Of a DNA stretch of 64,000 nucleotides, positions 8,513-18,424 are shown one piece after another; position 1 is the first letter of the stretch; every line of letters starts with the position of its first letter. The notes under the pieces are model-generated. The model did not search any database and was not told the DNA's origin. It saw nothing but the letters and a program-made list of their open reading frames with translations. The stretch lies in NCBI GenBank assembly GCA_030446805.1, contig JAUJMO010000002.1:1-64000 (forward strand), given 5' to 3'. The translations under genes were made by a program, and so were the position numbers. This DNA comes from Caulobacteraceae bacterium. GTDB taxonomy: Bacteria > Pseudomonadota > Alphaproteobacteria > Caulobacterales > Caulobacteraceae.

Positions 8513-9946
8513 CTATCCGGCCGGCAGCTTCAATTCAAAGGTGGTCCCCTCCGGCCCGGTGGAGGCCAGTTGCAGATCCCCGCCGTTGGCCTGGGCCAGC
8601 TCGCGCGAAATGGCCAGGCCCAGGCCCGCGCCCTCCTGCCGGGTGGTGGCCGAGAAGGGCTGGAACAGCCGCGCCTGCGCGCGGGGCGGCAGGCCCGGGC
8701 CATCGTCCACCAGCCGCACGGTGACCACCCCGCCCACGCGCGAGGCGCTGGCGCGCACCCGCCCGTCGCTGCGGCCCGAGGCCTCCACCGCCTCGCGGGC
8801 GTTGCGCAAGAGGTTCACCAGGATGCGGTGCATGTGCTCCGGGTCCACGCGCACCGGCAGGCGTTCGGGCGCCGCCACCTCCAGCCGCACGCCCTCGGGC
8901 GAGAGCCCGGCGTCCTCGCCCGCCGCCTCCAGCGCCGGCCGCAACGTCAGCGCGCGCGGCTGGGGCGGCGGCTCCTCGCTGCGTCCGTAGGCCAGGGTGT
9001 TCTGGGCCAGGTTCACCGCCCGCTGCAGCGCGCGCTCCAGGCGCGGCATGGCCTGGGCCACCGCGGGGTCGCCGCTGGCCGACAGCCGGTCGCTGGCGAT
9101 CTGGGCGGCGGTGAGCATGTTGCGGAGGTCGTGGTTGATCTTGGCCACCGCCTCGCCCAGCGCCGCCAGCCGCGCGCGGGCGTGCAGGGCCGCGCGCAGG
9201 TCGGTCTGCATGCGCGACAGCGCCGCCTCCGCGCGGCCGATCTCGTCGCCGCGGCCGGACAAGGGCACGCGCGCCTCCGGATCGTCCGGGTCGGCGCGGA
9301 ACCGCTCCATGGAGCCGGTGATCCCCTGCATGGGCCGCACCAGCACCAGGTTCAGCGTGAGATAGACCAGGGTTCCGGCGATCAGGCCGATGAAGACGGT
9401 GCTGGCGCCGATGCTGAGCAGGTAATCCAGCAAACCGGCGCGGAGCGGGCCCTCCTGCACCACGATCTCGACGAAGTCGCCCTCGCGGAAGCGCGGCGAG
9501 TCCACCACGCGCAGAAAGCCGCCGTCCGGCCGCGCCAGGGTCTCGAAGGGTCCGGCCAGCCGCCGCAGCCCGCTCGAGCGGCGCAGGTCGATGGTCCGAG
9601 GCCGCACCTGCAGCCGGGGCGCGGCCAGCAGCAGGCTGCGCACCCCCTGGTCGCGAACGGCCACCGAGACCACGCCCGCCCCTTCCAGCAGCGTGCCCGC
9701 CAGTTCGTCCGTGACGATCTGCGCCGGGGCGGCGTCCACGGCCAGCGAGGCCAGTTCAGCCGCGCGCACGCGGTCGTTCAGCCACTGCTCCTGGAAGGCC
9801 GCCAGGGACGGCGCCAGGATCAGCAACTGCGCCGTCACCACGAACAGCACGGTCAGAAAGAGCAGGCGGCCCGACAGCCCGCCCGGCCACCAGGGGATGA
9901 ACCTCCGGCGCCGGGGGCGTTGCGGGCCCGCCTCGGCTACAGGCAT
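8513..9946 (-). CDS. Membrane-bound sensor histidine kinase
   Basis: The 477-aa protein has two membrane helices (about residues 27-48 and 178-203) enclosing a periplasmic sensor region, then a HAMP segment, a dimerisation helix with the phospho-accepting His272 in KINHDLRNMLTA, and an HATPase_c domain with N-box HRILVNLLRNAREAVE, G1 DDGPGLP and G2 GAGLGLAIS. All catalytic motifs are intact. The ligand of the periplasmic region cannot be told. No response regulator gene is nearby, so it is an orphan. It lies 28 bp downstream of the FAD-disulfide oxidoreductase gene on the same strand and may be cotranscribed with it and the TVP38 gene. Confidence 0.9.
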   Translation of the reverse strand: MPVAEAGPQRPRRRRFIPWWPGGLSGRLLFLTVLFVVTAQLLILAPSLAAFQEQWLNDRVRAAELASLAVDAAPAQIVTDELAGTLLEGAGVVSVAVRDQGVRSLLLAAPRLQVRPRTIDLRRSSGLRRLAGPFETLARPDGGFLRVVDSPRFREGDFVEIVVQEGPLRAGLLDYLLSIGASTVFIGLIAGTLVYLTLNLVLVRPMQGITGSMERFRADPDDPEARVPLSGRGDEIGRAEAALSRMQTDLRAALHARARLAALGEAVAKINHDLRNMLTAAQIASDRLSASGDPAVAQAMPRLERALQRAVNLAQNTLAYGRSEEPPPQPRALTLRPALEAAGEDAGLSPEGVRLEVAAPERLPVRVDPEHMHRILVNLLRNAREAVEASGRSDGRVRASASRVGGVVTVRLVDDGPGLPPRAQARLFQPFSATTRQEGAGLGLAISRELAQANGGDLQLASTGPEGTTFELKLPAG

Positions 9947-9974
9947 GGCGCCTCGAGACAGGGGAGCCCGTGGT

Positions 9975-11393
9975 CTAGCCGAACAACCTCAACAACGAAA
10001 CCAGACGCCGCGTGCGAGGCGAGAACAGCACGGGCGCATACCAGGCCGAGGCCAGGGCGCGGTTCACGTCGCCGCGGGTGGGGTAGGGCGGGACCCAGCC
10101 CGCCATGGCCCTGAGCTTCACCCCGTTGGCCAGGGCCAGCACCCAGGGCGCCAGCAGTTCGTCCACGCCTTCGCCCACCATGCCCACGCCCAGCACCCGG
10201 CCCTTGCCGTCGGTGACCAGCTTGGCGAAGCCGGTCGTCTCGCCCTCTGTGATGGCGCGGTCGTTCTTGTCGAAGGGGACGGTGACGACCTTGACCGCCT
10301 CCCCGTGCGTTTCGCGCGCCTGCGGTTCGGTCAGCCCCACGGCCGCAACCGCCGGGTGGGTGTAGGTCACCCGCGGGATGACCAGCTTCTCGACATTCAC
10401 CCGCTGGGCGAACAGCAGTGTCTTGATCAAGAGCGAGGCATGGGCGCCGGCCGCATGGGTGAAGGCCGGCCGGCCGGTCACGTCGCCGGCGGCGTAGACC
10501 GCGCGGTTGCTGGTGCGCAGCCGGTGATCCACGGTGATCCCGCGCTTGTCATAGGCGATCCCCGCCGCCTCCAGGCCCAGCTCCTCCACGTTCGGCGCCC
10601 GGCCGGCCGCGACCAGCAGGTGCGTGCCTTCGATCCTGCCTCCGCCGAGCAGGTGCAGCGCCACCCCGCCCGGGGTGGGCTCAACCCGGACCACGCCCGC
10701 GCCGGTGTGCAGCTCGACCCCGTCCGCGCGCAGGCCATCGATCACGGCCGCCGACAGCTCGGGATCCTCGCGCCCCAGCAGGGTCGCGGCCTCGACGATG
10801 ACCACCTGCGAGCCCAGCCGCGCGAAGCTCTGCCCCAGCTCGCAGCCGATCGGCCCGCCGCCCAGGATCACCAGCCGCCCTGGCCGCTCCTGCAGCCCGA
10901 AGACCGTCTCGTGGGTGTGGAAAGGCGTGTCCTTCAGCCCGTCGATCGGCGGGGCGGTGGGGCGTGAGCCCGTGGCCAGGATCGCGCGGCGGAAGCGCAC
11001 CCGCGTGCTGTCGCTTTCCAGCGTGCGCCCGTCGGTGAACACGGCGTGCTCGCGCACGACCTGGACGCCCAGGCCCTCGAACCGCGCCTGGGAGTCGTGC
11101 GGCGCGATCGCGGCGATGGCCCCGTGCACGTGGCTCATCACCGCGCCGAAATCGATTTCCGGCTGGGCGGCGTTCACGCCGAACCGCCCGGCCCCCTGCA
11201 CCGCCTTGGCCACGGCGGCCGCCGCGATCAGGGCCTTGGACGGCACGCAGCCCGTGTTGAGGCAGTCGCCGCCCATGTCGGCTTGTTCGAACAGCGCCAC
11301 GGACTGGCCGAGCTGCGCGGCGCCGGCCGCAAAGCTCAGCCCCGCGGAGCCCGCGCCCACCACGGCGAAGTCGACGGTGAGTTCACGCTTCAT
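9975..11393 (-). CDS. FAD-dependent pyridine nucleotide-disulfide oxidoreductase (mercuric-reductase-like)
   Basis: The protein (472 aa) starts at the ATG at 11391-11393, which overlaps the TVP38 stop by 4 bases. It has the FAD-binding GAGSAGLSFAAGAAQLG at residues 13-29, the redox-active disulfide GGDCLNTGCVPSKAL (Cys44, Cys49), an NAD(P) Rossmann segment LVILGGGPIGCELGQSFA and the second FAD motif VYAAGDVTGRPAFTHAA. A C-terminal dimerisation domain is present, but the C-terminal vicinal cysteines of true MerA are absent, so mercury reduction is unlikely. Association with a TVP38/TMEM64 membrane protein is recurrent in proteobacteria. The physiological substrate is unknown; dihydrolipoamide dehydrogenase activity is possible but no 2-oxoacid dehydrogenase genes are near. 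Confidence 0.88.
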   Translation of the reverse strand: MKRELTVDFAVVGAGSAGLSFAAGAAQLGQSVALFEQADMGGDCLNTGCVPSKALIAAAAVAKAVQGAGRFGVNAAQPEIDFGAVMSHVHGAIAAIAPHDSQARFEGLGVQVVREHAVFTDGRTLESDSTRVRFRRAILATGSRPTAPPIDGLKDTPFHTHETVFGLQERPGRLVILGGGPIGCELGQSFARLGSQVVIVEAATLLGREDPELSAAVIDGLRADGVELHTGAGVVRVEPTPGGVALHLLGGGRIEGTHLLVAAGRAPNVEELGLEAAGIAYDKRGITVDHRLRTSNRAVYAAGDVTGRPAFTHAAGAHASLLIKTLLFAQRVNVEKLVIPRVTYTHPAVAAVGLTEPQARETHGEAVKVVTVPFDKNDRAITEGETTGFAKLVTDGKGRVLGVGMVGEGVDELLAPWVLALANGVKLRAMAGWVPPYPTRGDVNRALASAWYAPVLFSPRTRRLVSLLRLFG

Positions 11394-12139
11394 AACGGCC
11401 GCCTCCGCACCCGTTTCCAGATCACAGGCACAAGCGACAGGGCGGCCAGGGCGGCCAGTGGGATCAGGATCTGCGGCTCGAAGATCAGGCCGGCGTCCAA
11501 CTCGCGGCCGCCTTCGAAGACCGAACCCAGGCCGGCGCCCAGCCCGGCGTAGATCAGGCTTCCGGGCAGGATGCCCAGTAAGGTCGAAAGCACATAGGTC
11601 CGCAGCGGTATGTCCACGAAACCCGCCGCCAGGTTGAGCACCGCAAACGGCACGATCGGCAGGAGCCGCAGGGTCAGCAGGTAGGAAAAGGCGTCGGTGC
11701 GTACGCCTTCCGCGATCCGGCTCACCGTGGGCCCGGCCCGGGTGCGCAAGACGTCGCCAAAGGCGGTTCGCGCCGCCACGAACAGGGCCGCCGCCCCGGC
11801 TGTGGCCCCGATCACCGCCGCCCCGCCGCCCAGCCAGGTCCCGAACAGAAAGCCGCCCGTCAGCGTCATGACCAGCCCGCCGGGAAGGGAGAACGCCACC
11901 ACCAGGAAGTAGGCCAAGATGTAGAGCCCGAGGCTCAGCACCGGGTGGTCGGCGACATAGGCCTGCAAGGCCTCGCGGCGGTCCTGCAGCGCCTCCAGGG
12001 ACAGATAGTCTGTGACCCCAAAGGCCAGGGCCAGCCCCAGCCCCAGGGCCACCGCCGCCAGCGGCAGAAAGCGGGTCCAGCCCCGGCGGCGCTTGGCGCC
12101 CGGCGCCGGTGTCGTATGCGGCGGCTGTATCGTTGACAC
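11390..12139 (-). CDS. TVP38/TMEM64 family inner-membrane protein (VTT domain)
   Basis: The protein (249 aa) has a cytoplasmic basic N-terminus (KRRRGW) and about six hydrophobic segments. The VTT/SNARE-associated core is visible as [19 protein letters not shown] and the later [18 protein letters not shown] with [22 protein letters not shown] proteins are now linked to lipid scrambling or transport; the role here is not established. I chose the GTG at 12137-12139 because GAAAGG lies about 8 nt upstream; longer frames would run antisense through rpmH and rnpA. It overlaps the following oxidoreductase by ATGA, so the two are translationally coupled. Its start region overlaps the divergent rpmH promoter. 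Confidence 0.87.
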   Translation of the reverse strand: MSTIQPPHTTPAPGAKRRRGWTRFLPLAAVALGLGLALAFGVTDYLSLEALQDRREALQAYVADHPVLSLGLYILAYFLVVAFSLPGGLVMTLTGGFLFGTWLGGGAAVIGATAGAAALFVAARTAFGDVLRTRAGPTVSRIAEGVRTDAFSYLLTLRLLPIVPFAVLNLAAGFVDIPLRTYVLSTLLGILPGSLIYAGLGAGLGSVFEGGRELDAGLIFEPQILIPLAALAALSLVPVIWKRVRRRPL

Positions 12140-12161
12140 CCGGGCCGCCTTTCTGTAACCA
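12133..12161 (+). promoter_or_regulatory. Probable sigma-70 promoter of rpmH-rnpA
   Basis: TTGACA (12133-12138) and TAACCA (12156-12161) are separated by exactly 17 bp, and the rpmH start lies 65 nt further on. The -35 hexamer is a perfect consensus and the -10 is weaker, as often in G+C-rich alphaproteobacteria. Confidence 0.5.
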
Positions 12162-12225
12162 CCCCGGCCTTCCCGCGGCGGTCCCGGAGACCCCGCGCGC
12201 AAGCTGTTGTTCCGGAGTTGACGTT

Positions 12226-12360
12226 GTGAAGCGCACCTATCAGCCGAGCCAACTCGTGCGCAAGCGCCGCCACGGCTACCGCCTGCGCATGAGCACCAAG
12301 AACGGCCGCCAGATCGTTCAACGCCGCCGCGCCCGCGGCCGCAAGAAGCTGACCGCCTAA
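12226..12360 (+). CDS. rpmH: 50S ribosomal protein L34
   Basis: The 44-aa protein is highly basic and starts with GTG, preceded by CCGGAG. It shows the L34 signatures [18 protein letters not shown] near the N-terminus and [12 protein letters not shown] at the C-terminus. L34 is part of the large ribosomal subunit. The gene is followed 23 bp later by rnpA, the near-universal bacterial arrangement, and length matches the family exactly. Confidence 0.98.
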   Translation: MKRTYQPSQLVRKRRHGYRLRMSTKNGRQIVQRRRARGRKKLTA

Positions 12361-12383
12361 TCACCTCGTCCACAGCGAGGGTT

Positions 12384-12779
12384 GTGGAGCGGCTCCGCCG
12401 CCGCCCCGACTTCCTCCAGGCCGCCCGCGCGCCGTCCAAGGCCCAGGGCGGGGTCGTGGTGCAGATGCGTCCCCGCCACGACGACCATCCGCTTATTCGC
12501 GTGGGCTTCACCGCCACTAAGAAGATCGGCGGCGCCGTTGTCCGCAACCGCGCCAAGCGGCGACTCCGCGAGGCGGCCCGTGCGCTGATCCCCGAGCTCG
12601 GCCGTCCCGGTTGCGACTATGTTCTGATCGCCCGCGGCGGCACGGCGACGCGTGCCTGGCCGCGCTTGATTGACGATGTCCGGAGCGCGCTGATAAGCCT
12701 CGCCGCCGCGCACGACCGGCTTCCCCCGGCTTCGCCCCTCTCCGGCGACGAGCCTCGCGCCGCCCCCTCGAGTTCCTGA
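12384..12779 (+). CDS. rnpA: Ribonuclease P protein component
   Basis: RnpA is the protein subunit of RNase P and helps the RNA subunit remove 5' leaders from precursor tRNAs. The protein (131 aa, GTG start) carries the RNR box as [19 protein letters not shown], preceded by RVGFTATKK, and an N-terminal RRRPDFLQ segment. Its C-terminal Pro/Ser-rich tail extends slightly beyond the usual family length. The TGA stop shares a base with the ATG of yidC (TGATG), so the two genes are coupled. Confidence 0.96.
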   Translation: MERLRRRPDFLQAARAPSKAQGGVVVQMRPRHDDHPLIRVGFTATKKIGGAVVRNRAKRRLREAARALIPELGRPGCDYVLIARGGTATRAWPRLIDDVRSALISLAAAHDRLPPASPLSGDEPRAAPSSS

Positions 12780-14596
12780 TGCAGCCCGCCCAAGACAACG
12801 CCCGCAACACGATCATCTTCGTCGTCTGCGCCGTGGCCATCTTCCTGATCTACGACCTGCTGGTGCTGCGTCCCAACCAGCTGCGCCGCGAGGCCGAGCA
12901 GCGCAGCGCCCAGGTGGCGGCCGAGGCCCAGACGCCCGGGCAGGTCACACCCCCGGCCGCCGGTCCCGCGCCCGCGGCCGTGGTCCCGGTGGAGCAGGCC
13001 CTGGCCCAAAGCCCGCGCGTGCCGATCGAAACGCCGTACGTGCGGGGCTCCCTGTCACTCACGGGCGCCCGCATCGACCACCTGCTGCTGCGCCGGTACA
13101 AGGAGACTCTCGAAGAGGGCTCGCCCAACGTCGAGCTGCTGCGTCCCGAGGGTTCGGGCGCCGCCTTTTTCGCCGATTTCGGCTGGGTGGGCGCCAACCT
13201 CCCCAATCTGCCGGGCCCGTCCACGCCGTGGCGCCTGGCCCAGGGCCGGGTGCTGACCCCGTCGACGCCCATCGTGCTGACCCACGACAACGGCGCGGGC
13301 CTGCTGTTCACCCGCCGCATCGCGGTCGACGACCGTTACATGTTCACCGTCACCGACACCGTGGCGAACCGTTCGGGCTCAGCCGCGACCCTGCGGCCCT
13401 ACGGCTCCGTCCAGCACCAGGGCGTTCCGCCCGACTTCCTGAACAACCAGATCATCCACGAAGGCGCCATCGGCGTGCTGGACGGCAAGCTGGACCAGAT
13501 CAAGTGGAACCGCTGGCGCAAGCGCGACGAGCCGCTGGTGAGCCAATCCACCGGCGGCTGGCTGGGCATCACCAACAAATACTGGCTGGCCGCCATCGTC
13601 CCCGACCAGCAGGCGCCGATCGAGGGCGCCTTCCGCCGCACGCCGGCGGGCGCCGTCAACGTCTTCGACGCGGCCTTTACGGGCGCCCCGCGCACCCTGC
13701 CCCCCGGCGCCCAGCTCACCGCCGCCAGCCGGCTGTTCGCCGGCGCCAAGAGCGTGGACGTGCTGAACCACTATGAGCGCCAGCTGGGCATCCCCAATTT
13801 CGACGGCGCTGTGGACTGGGGCAATTTCTGGTTCCTGACCCGCCCGCTGTTCAGCCTGCTGCACTTCTTTCAGGGCCTGGTGGGCAACTTCGGCGTGGCC
13901 ATCATGCTGCTGACCGTGACGGTCAAGCTGCTCTTCTTCCCACTGGCCAACAAGAGCTTCGAGAGCATGTCAAAGCTGAAGAAGCTCCAGCCGCGCATGG
14001 AGGAGATCAAGGCCAAGCACGGCAAGGATCCCGCCAAGCAGCAGCAGGAGATCATGGCCATGTACCAGAAGGAGAAGATCAATCCGGTCATGGGCTGCGT
14101 GCCCGTGCTGATCCAGATTCCCGTCTGGTACGCGCTCTACAAGGTTTTGTCCGTGACGCTGGAGATGCGCCACGCGCCCTTCTTCGGTTACATGAAGGAC
14201 CTCTCCGCCCGCGACCCGACGACCTTCGTCAATCTGTTCGGCCTGCTGCCCTTCAACCCCGCCGACGCTCCCGGCTTCATCGGCGGCCTGCTGGACGGCC
14301 CGCTGCACATCGGCCTGCTGCCTTTGTTCTACGGGGTGACCATGTGGCTGCAGCAGTCGATGCAGCCCATGTCCGCCGACCCGATCCAGCGGCAGATCTT
14401 CAAGTTCTTCCCCGTGGTCTTCACCTTCATCATGGCGCCCTTCGCGGTGGGCCTGCTGGTCTACTGGACCTGGTCCAACCTGCTGACCATCCTGCAGCAG
14501 TGGCTGATCATGCGCCGCTACAAGGTGGAGAACCCCATCGACGGCCTTATCGCGCGTGTAACCGGGCGGACGCCGCCCGCCGCCGCTGCCGGGTGA
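12779..14596 (+). CDS. yidC: Membrane protein insertase YidC
   Basis: YidC inserts and folds inner-membrane proteins, alone or with SecYEG. The 605-aa chain has an N-terminal membrane helix ([19 protein letters not shown]), an Ala/Pro linker, a large periplasmic P1 beta domain (about residues 90-330) and the conserved five-helix core beginning near [18 protein letters not shown]. The cytoplasmic hairpin [20 protein letters not shown] and the [19 protein letters not shown] signature are intact. It is the Gram-negative long form. It follows rnpA directly and overlaps engB by 4 bases (GTGA). Confidence 0.98.
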   Translation: MQPAQDNARNTIIFVVCAVAIFLIYDLLVLRPNQLRREAEQRSAQVAAEAQTPGQVTPPAAGPAPAAVVPVEQALAQSPRVPIETPYVRGSLSLTGARIDHLLLRRYKETLEEGSPNVELLRPEGSGAAFFADFGWVGANLPNLPGPSTPWRLAQGRVLTPSTPIVLTHDNGAGLLFTRRIAVDDRYMFTVTDTVANRSGSAATLRPYGSVQHQGVPPDFLNNQIIHEGAIGVLDGKLDQIKWNRWRKRDEPLVSQSTGGWLGITNKYWLAAIVPDQQAPIEGAFRRTPAGAVNVFDAAFTGAPRTLPPGAQLTAASRLFAGAKSVDVLNHYERQLGIPNFDGAVDWGNFWFLTRPLFSLLHFFQGLVGNFGVAIMLLTVTVKLLFFPLANKSFESMSKLKKLQPRMEEIKAKHGKDPAKQQQEIMAMYQKEKINPVMGCVPVLIQIPVWYALYKVLSVTLEMRHAPFFGYMKDLSARDPTTFVNLFGLLPFNPADAPGFIGGLLDGPLHIGLLPLFYGVTMWLQQSMQPMSADPIQRQIFKFFPVVFTFIMAPFAVGLLVYWTWSNLLTILQQWLIMRRYKVENPIDGLIARVTGRTPPAAAAG

Positions 14597-15264
14597 GTGC
14601 GCCAGACCCGGACGCCGGGCAGGCCGAGGCGCTGGAAGCCGCGCGCGTGCTGTTCGCGCGCGAGGCGCGCTTCGTCATGGGATGCGCCAAGATCGAGCAG
14701 CTCCCCGCGCCCGACCTGCCCGAAGTGGCCTTTGCGGGCCGTTCCAATGTGGGCAAGTCCAGCCTGATCAATGCCGTGGTCGGCCGCCCCGGCCTGGCCC
14801 GCGCCTCCACCGAGCCCGGCCGCACCCGCGAGGTCAACTTCTTCCTCCTCGACGAGCGTCTGCGCCTGGTGGACCTTCCCGGCTACGGCTTCGCCAAGGT
14901 CAGCCGCTCCACCGCGCGGGACTTCCAGAACCTTGGCCGCGCCTACCTCCGCGGCCGCGTGAACCTGGCCCGGGTCTACCTCCTCATCGACGCCCGCCAC
15001 GGCCTCAAGCCCCCCGACGCCGAGGCGCTGGACGCGCTGGACCAGGCCGCCGTGTCCTACCAGATCGTCCTCACCAAGGCCGACAAGCTCCGCCCCGCCT
15101 CCTTGGTGTCCGAGGTCCTGGCCGCCACCGCGGCGGCCGTGCGCAAACGGCCAGCCGCCTTTCCCGAGGTGCTGGCCACCTCGTCCAGCAACGGCGCCGG
15201 CCTGCCCGAACTCCGGCTGGCCATCGGGCAGGCCGCCGGCCTGATCGCGCCCGCCCAGACCTGA
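14593..15264 (+). CDS. engB: Ribosome biogenesis GTP-binding protein EngB/YihA
   Basis: EngB is a small Ras-like GTPase needed for assembly of the 50S subunit. The chain is 223 aa from the GTG at 14593, which overlaps the yidC stop. G motifs are clear: G1 [10 protein letters not shown] (residues 48-57), G3 [12 protein letters not shown]4 LTKADKL and a G5-like TSSSNGAG. The switch region [14 protein letters not shown] is typical. It completes the rpmH-rnpA-yidC-engB block found in many alphaproteobacteria. Confidence 0.96.
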   Translation: MSAPDPDAGQAEALEAARVLFAREARFVMGCAKIEQLPAPDLPEVAFAGRSNVGKSSLINAVVGRPGLARASTEPGRTREVNFFLLDERLRLVDLPGYGFAKVSRSTARDFQNLGRAYLRGRVNLARVYLLIDARHGLKPPDAEALDALDQAAVSYQIVLTKADKLRPASLVSEVLAATAAAVRKRPAAFPEVLATSSSNGAGLPELRLAIGQAAGLIAPAQT

Positions 15265-15267
15265 CCG

Positions 15268-16143
15268 GTGGCGGTGGGCTTCGGCCTCCTGGCGGCCCTG
15301 CTCTGGGGCGTGGCCGACCTCCTGATCCGCTTCACTACGCGCCGGCTGGGCGTGGCGCGGGCCATGGTCTACGGCCAGGTCCCGATCCTGCTGATCATGA
15401 GCGCCGTCCTGCTCGGGGCCGAGCCCGTCCGCGCCGGCCTCCTCGCCGCGCCGCCGTCCGGCTGGGGCTTCGGCCTGCTTTCCGCCGCCTGCAGCCTGCT
15501 GGGAAGCGTTTGTCTCTACCAGGCGCTCAGCCGGGGTGTGCTGGCCCTGGTGGCCTCCATCGTGGCCAGCTACGCCGCCGTCACCACCGCCTTGTCCCTG
15601 CTCACCGGCGCTGAACGCCTCTCCGCCACCGTGGGCGCCGGCCTGGCGATCTGCCTGGCCGGAGTGGCCCTGGCCTCCTGGAGCCGACCGGCTCCCGCCG
15701 CACCCTCCGGGCCGGCGCCTCCGCCCAGCTCCGTCGGCTGGGCGCTGGGCTCCGCCCTGGGCTACGGCGTATCCTTCTGGATCCAGGGCGCCTTCGTGGT
15801 CTCACGACTGGGGCCGTTCGCACCCGTCTGGTTGAACGCCGCCGTGAGCGCGGTCTGCGTCGCCGCGGCGGCTCTGGTGACGCGGCGCTCGCTGGCCGTG
15901 CCGACGGGCGGGGCGGCCTGGCTGGTGGCCGCCACCGGCACGATCGGAAGCCTGGCCTTTATGGCCTATCTGGTTGGGCTGACCACGGGCCAGGTCGCGG
16001 TGGTGACGGTGCTGAGCTCCCTGGCCGGCGCCGTGACCGTGCTGCTGGGCCTCATGGTCCTGGGGGACCGGCTTTCGGCGCAGCAGTGGGCGGGGGTGGT
16101 CGCGGCCCTGACCGGCGTGGTCCTGCTCAACGCCGCAGCCTAG
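15268..16143 (+). CDS. EamA/DMT family transporter
   Basis: The protein (291 aa, GTG start 3 bases after the engB stop) has about ten hydrophobic segments in two halves: LLAALLWGVADLLIRF opens the first repeat and WALGSALGYGVSFWIQGAF the second. The ends GLMVLGDRLSAQQWAGVVAA and LTGVVLLNAA are characteristic of EamA repeats. It is an inner-membrane metabolite transporter of unknown substrate. Tight spacing suggests read-through from engB. Its stop overlaps that of the convergent zinc-ribbon gene by two bases. Confidence 0.85.
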   Translation: MAVGFGLLAALLWGVADLLIRFTTRRLGVARAMVYGQVPILLIMSAVLLGAEPVRAGLLAAPPSGWGFGLLSAACSLLGSVCLYQALSRGVLALVASIVASYAAVTTALSLLTGAERLSATVGAGLAICLAGVALASWSRPAPAAPSGPAPPPSSVGWALGSALGYGVSFWIQGAFVVSRLGPFAPVWLNAAVSAVCVAAAALVTRRSLAVPTGGAAWLVAATGTIGSLAFMAYLVGLTTGQVAVVTVLSSLAGAVTVLLGLMVLGDRLSAQQWAGVVAALTGVVLLNAAA

Positions 16144-16313
16144 CCGCCGCCCATCCCTTCCTCCACCACGCCCGTGCCGCCGCAGGTCTGGCATTGCGCG
16201 CCGCCCTCCAGACGACCCGTGCCCCGGCACACGCGGCAGGTGTTCTCTCCGACGCCGGGCGTTCCTTCCGCCGCGTCGTCCCCGGGGTTGAGGACCGGCT
16301 CTTGATCCGTCAT
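16140..16313 (-). CDS. Small zinc-ribbon-like protein (57 aa, two CxxCxGxG motifs)
   Basis: This short gene has an AAAGGAGCTC ribosome site 4 nt before its ATG at 16311-16313. The acidic N-terminal half is followed by CRVCRGTG (residues 26-33) and CQTCGGTG (41-48), two repeats of the CxxCxGxG unit that coordinates zinc in DnaJ and related proteins, and a Gly-rich C-terminus. Two such repeats are enough for one zinc site. The rest of DnaJ is absent, so it is not a J-protein. The function is unknown; a role as a metal-binding or chaperone-accessory protein is speculative. It is divergent from the thioesterase gene and convergent with the EamA gene. Confidence 0.85.
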   Translation of the reverse strand: MTDQEPVLNPGDDAAEGTPGVGENTCRVCRGTGRLEGGAQCQTCGGTGVVEEGMGGG

Positions 16314-16384
16314 GACGAGCTCCTTTCCACCTGAACCGTTCGCAGCCGCCTTGGTTTCCTGGCGGGCGCCCGCGAGGATCCCTC

Positions 16385-16786
16385 ATGCCCCCACAACCCC
16401 CCGAGGTCCCCGGCGGCCCCCACCTGCGAACGGTGGCCATGCCGGGCGACGCCAATCCCAGCGGCGTCATGTTCGGCGGCTGGACCCTGGGCCAGATGGA
16501 CCTCGCGGGCGCCACCTTCGCGGCCGAGCGCGCCCGCGGCCGCGTGGCCACGGTCGGCATCGAGGCCATGAAGTTCCTGCGGCCCATCCCCATCGGCGAC
16601 GAAGTGAGCTGCTATTGCAGCCTGGATCACCTGGGCCGCACCTCCATCGCCGTCCACATAGAGACCTGGACGCGAGGCCGGGGCGGCGAGCCGGCGGAAA
16701 AGGTCACCGACGGCGTCTTCACCTTCGTGGCGCTGGGCGACGACAATCATCCGCGCGAAATCCAGGGCGGGGAGGACAGAGCTTGA
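16385..16786 (+). CDS. Acyl-CoA thioesterase, hotdog fold (YciA-like)
   Basis: The protein (133 aa) is a single hotdog domain. It shows the N-terminal substrate loop AMPGDANPSGVMFGGW, in which the Asp-Ala-Asn-Pro-x-Gly segment carries the catalytic Asp/Asn region of YciA and acyl-CoA thioester hydrolases, followed by the central helix and GIEAMKFLRPIPIGDEVS. Such enzymes hydrolyse acyl-CoA thioesters in the cytoplasm as hexamers; chain-length preference is unknown. It overlaps the following HAD gene by TTGA. Confidence 0.88.
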   Translation: MPPQPPEVPGGPHLRTVAMPGDANPSGVMFGGWTLGQMDLAGATFAAERARGRVATVGIEAMKFLRPIPIGDEVSCYCSLDHLGRTSIAVHIETWTRGRGGEPAEKVTDGVFTFVALGDDNHPREIQGGEDRA

Positions 16787-17466
16787 ACGCCCCTGACGCG
16801 CGCCCCGACCTGCGCCAGATCGACACCTGGATCTTCGACCTCGACAACACCCTGTACCCTGCGGAATGCGAGCTGCTGGCGCTTTGCGACGAGCGCATGA
16901 CCGACTTCACCGCTCAGCAGACGGGCCTCGGCCGCGAGGAGGCCCGCGCGCTCCAGCGCCGCTATCTGCATGAGCACGGCACCACCCTGGCGGGGCTGAT
17001 GGCCAATCACGGCGTGGACCCGCACGAGTTCCTGGACCACGCCCATGACATCCCTCTGGATCGGCTGATCCCCGACCCGCGTCTGGCGGACGGCCTGGCC
17101 CGCCTGCCCGGGCGCCGCCTGGTCTTCACCAACGGCTCCCAGAAACACGCCGCCCGCGTGCTGGACGCGCTGGGCATAGCCGGGCTGTTCGAGGGCGTGT
17201 TCGCCGTGGACACCGCGCCCGGCTTCATCCCCAAGCCGCAAGCCCCGGCCTTTGCGAACATGACGCAGGCCCACGCCGTGTCGCCGCGCTCCTCCGCCTT
17301 TTTCGAGGACACCGAGCGCAACCTGGGTCCCGCGGCCGAGCTGGGCATGACCACCGTGCTGGTGGGCGCCACCCTGGCCGCGCCGCCGGCCGACTTCGTC
17401 CATCACCACGCGGCCAGCCTCCCCGACTTCCTCCTGTCCGCCCGCGTCCTGGAGCAGGCGGCATGA
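16783..17466 (+). CDS. HAD-superfamily pyrimidine 5'-nucleotidase
   Basis: The chain (227 aa) starts at a TTG that overlaps the thioesterase stop and follows GGGGAGGA. It has the HAD nucleophile motif [10 protein letters not shown] (Asp19, Asp21), an all-helical cap region, motif [11 protein letters not shown], the motif III Lys in [10 protein letters not shown] and the acidic motif [11 protein letters not shown]. The [10 protein letters not shown] signature plus this cap is typical of the Sdt1/Phm8-like pyrimidine 5'-nucleotidase group that dephosphorylates UMP or CMP. It precedes dapD with an ATGA overlap, a linkage also seen in relatives. Confidence 0.88.
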   Translation: MNAPDARPDLRQIDTWIFDLDNTLYPAECELLALCDERMTDFTAQQTGLGREEARALQRRYLHEHGTTLAGLMANHGVDPHEFLDHAHDIPLDRLIPDPRLADGLARLPGRRLVFTNGSQKHAARVLDALGIAGLFEGVFAVDTAPGFIPKPQAPAFANMTQAHAVSPRSSAFFEDTERNLGPAAELGMTTVLVGATLAAPPADFVHHHAASLPDFLLSARVLEQAA

Positions 17467-18290
17467 GCGATCTGCAACGCATCGTCGACGGCGCCTGGGA
17501 GGCCCGCGACAGCATCGGCCCCGACACGCGCGGCGCCATGCGCGAGGCCGTGGAGGCCGCCGTCCAGGCTCTGGACCGCGGCGAGATCCGGGTGGCCGAG
17601 AAGGTGGACGGCGCCTGGATCACGCATCAGTGGACCAAAAAGGCGGTGCTGCTCTCCTTCCGCCTGCACCCCAACCGCCTGATGCCCACCGGTGAAGGAC
17701 CGGGCCTGGGCCCCGCCTGGGACAAGGTCCCGAACAAGTTCGAGGGTTGGGACGCCGCACGGTTCGAGCGCGCCGGCTTCCGCGCCGTCCCGGGCGCCAT
17801 CGTGCGCTACGGGTCGCACATCTCCCGCAATGCGGTGCTGATGCCCTCCTTCGTCAACATCGGGGCCCATGTGGGCGAAGGCGCCATGGTCGACACCTGG
17901 GCCACCGTCGGCTCCTGCGCCCAGATCGGCCGCAACGTCCACCTGTCCGGCGGCGCCGGGATCGGCGGGGTGCTGGAGCCATTGCAGGCCAACCCCACCA
18001 TCATCGAGGACGGCTGCTTCATCGGCGCCCGCTCCGAAGTGGCCGAAGGCGTGATCGTGGGCGAGGGCGCCGTGCTCTCGATGGGCGTGTACCTGTCCGC
18101 CTCCACCAAGATCGTGAACCGCGCCACCGGCGAGGTCCACCGCGGGGCCGTCCCCCCGTACAGCGTCGTCGTCCCGGGCGCCCTTCCCGATCCCAAGGGC
18201 GGGCCCAGCCTCTACTGCGCGGTCATCGTCAAGACGGTGGACGCCCAGACCCGCGCCAAGACCGGCGTAAACGAACTGCTGCGGGATTAG
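17463..18290 (+). CDS. dapD: 2,3,4,5-tetrahydropyridine-2,6-dicarboxylate N-succinyltransferase
   Basis: DapD transfers succinate from succinyl-CoA to tetrahydrodipicolinate in the lysine and meso-diaminopimelate pathway, thus feeding peptidoglycan synthesis. The 275-aa protein has the N-terminal helical domain with [18 protein letters not shown], then a left-handed beta helix with hexapeptide repeats and the signature [20 protein letters not shown], and the C-terminal [20 protein letters not shown]. Length and motifs match the family throughout. Translationally coupled to the preceding HAD gene. Confidence 0.97.
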   Translation: MSDLQRIVDGAWEARDSIGPDTRGAMREAVEAAVQALDRGEIRVAEKVDGAWITHQWTKKAVLLSFRLHPNRLMPTGEGPGLGPAWDKVPNKFEGWDAARFERAGFRAVPGAIVRYGSHISRNAVLMPSFVNIGAHVGEGAMVDTWATVGSCAQIGRNVHLSGGAGIGGVLEPLQANPTIIEDGCFIGARSEVAEGVIVGEGAVLSMGVYLSASTKIVNRATGEVHRGAVPPYSVVVPGALPDPKGGPSLYCAVIVKTVDAQTRAKTGVNELLRD

Positions 18291-18424
18291 GCCAGCTCGA
18301 TCCCTGTCCCGCAGAGGACGGGGGAGGGGACTACCAGGTGCTGGAGGGCGGGCGCCCACGCCCCTCCACCGCTTCGTGGCGAGGACCAACGGAACCGCCG
18401 CCCTACCCTGCGGCTTCTGACCGC

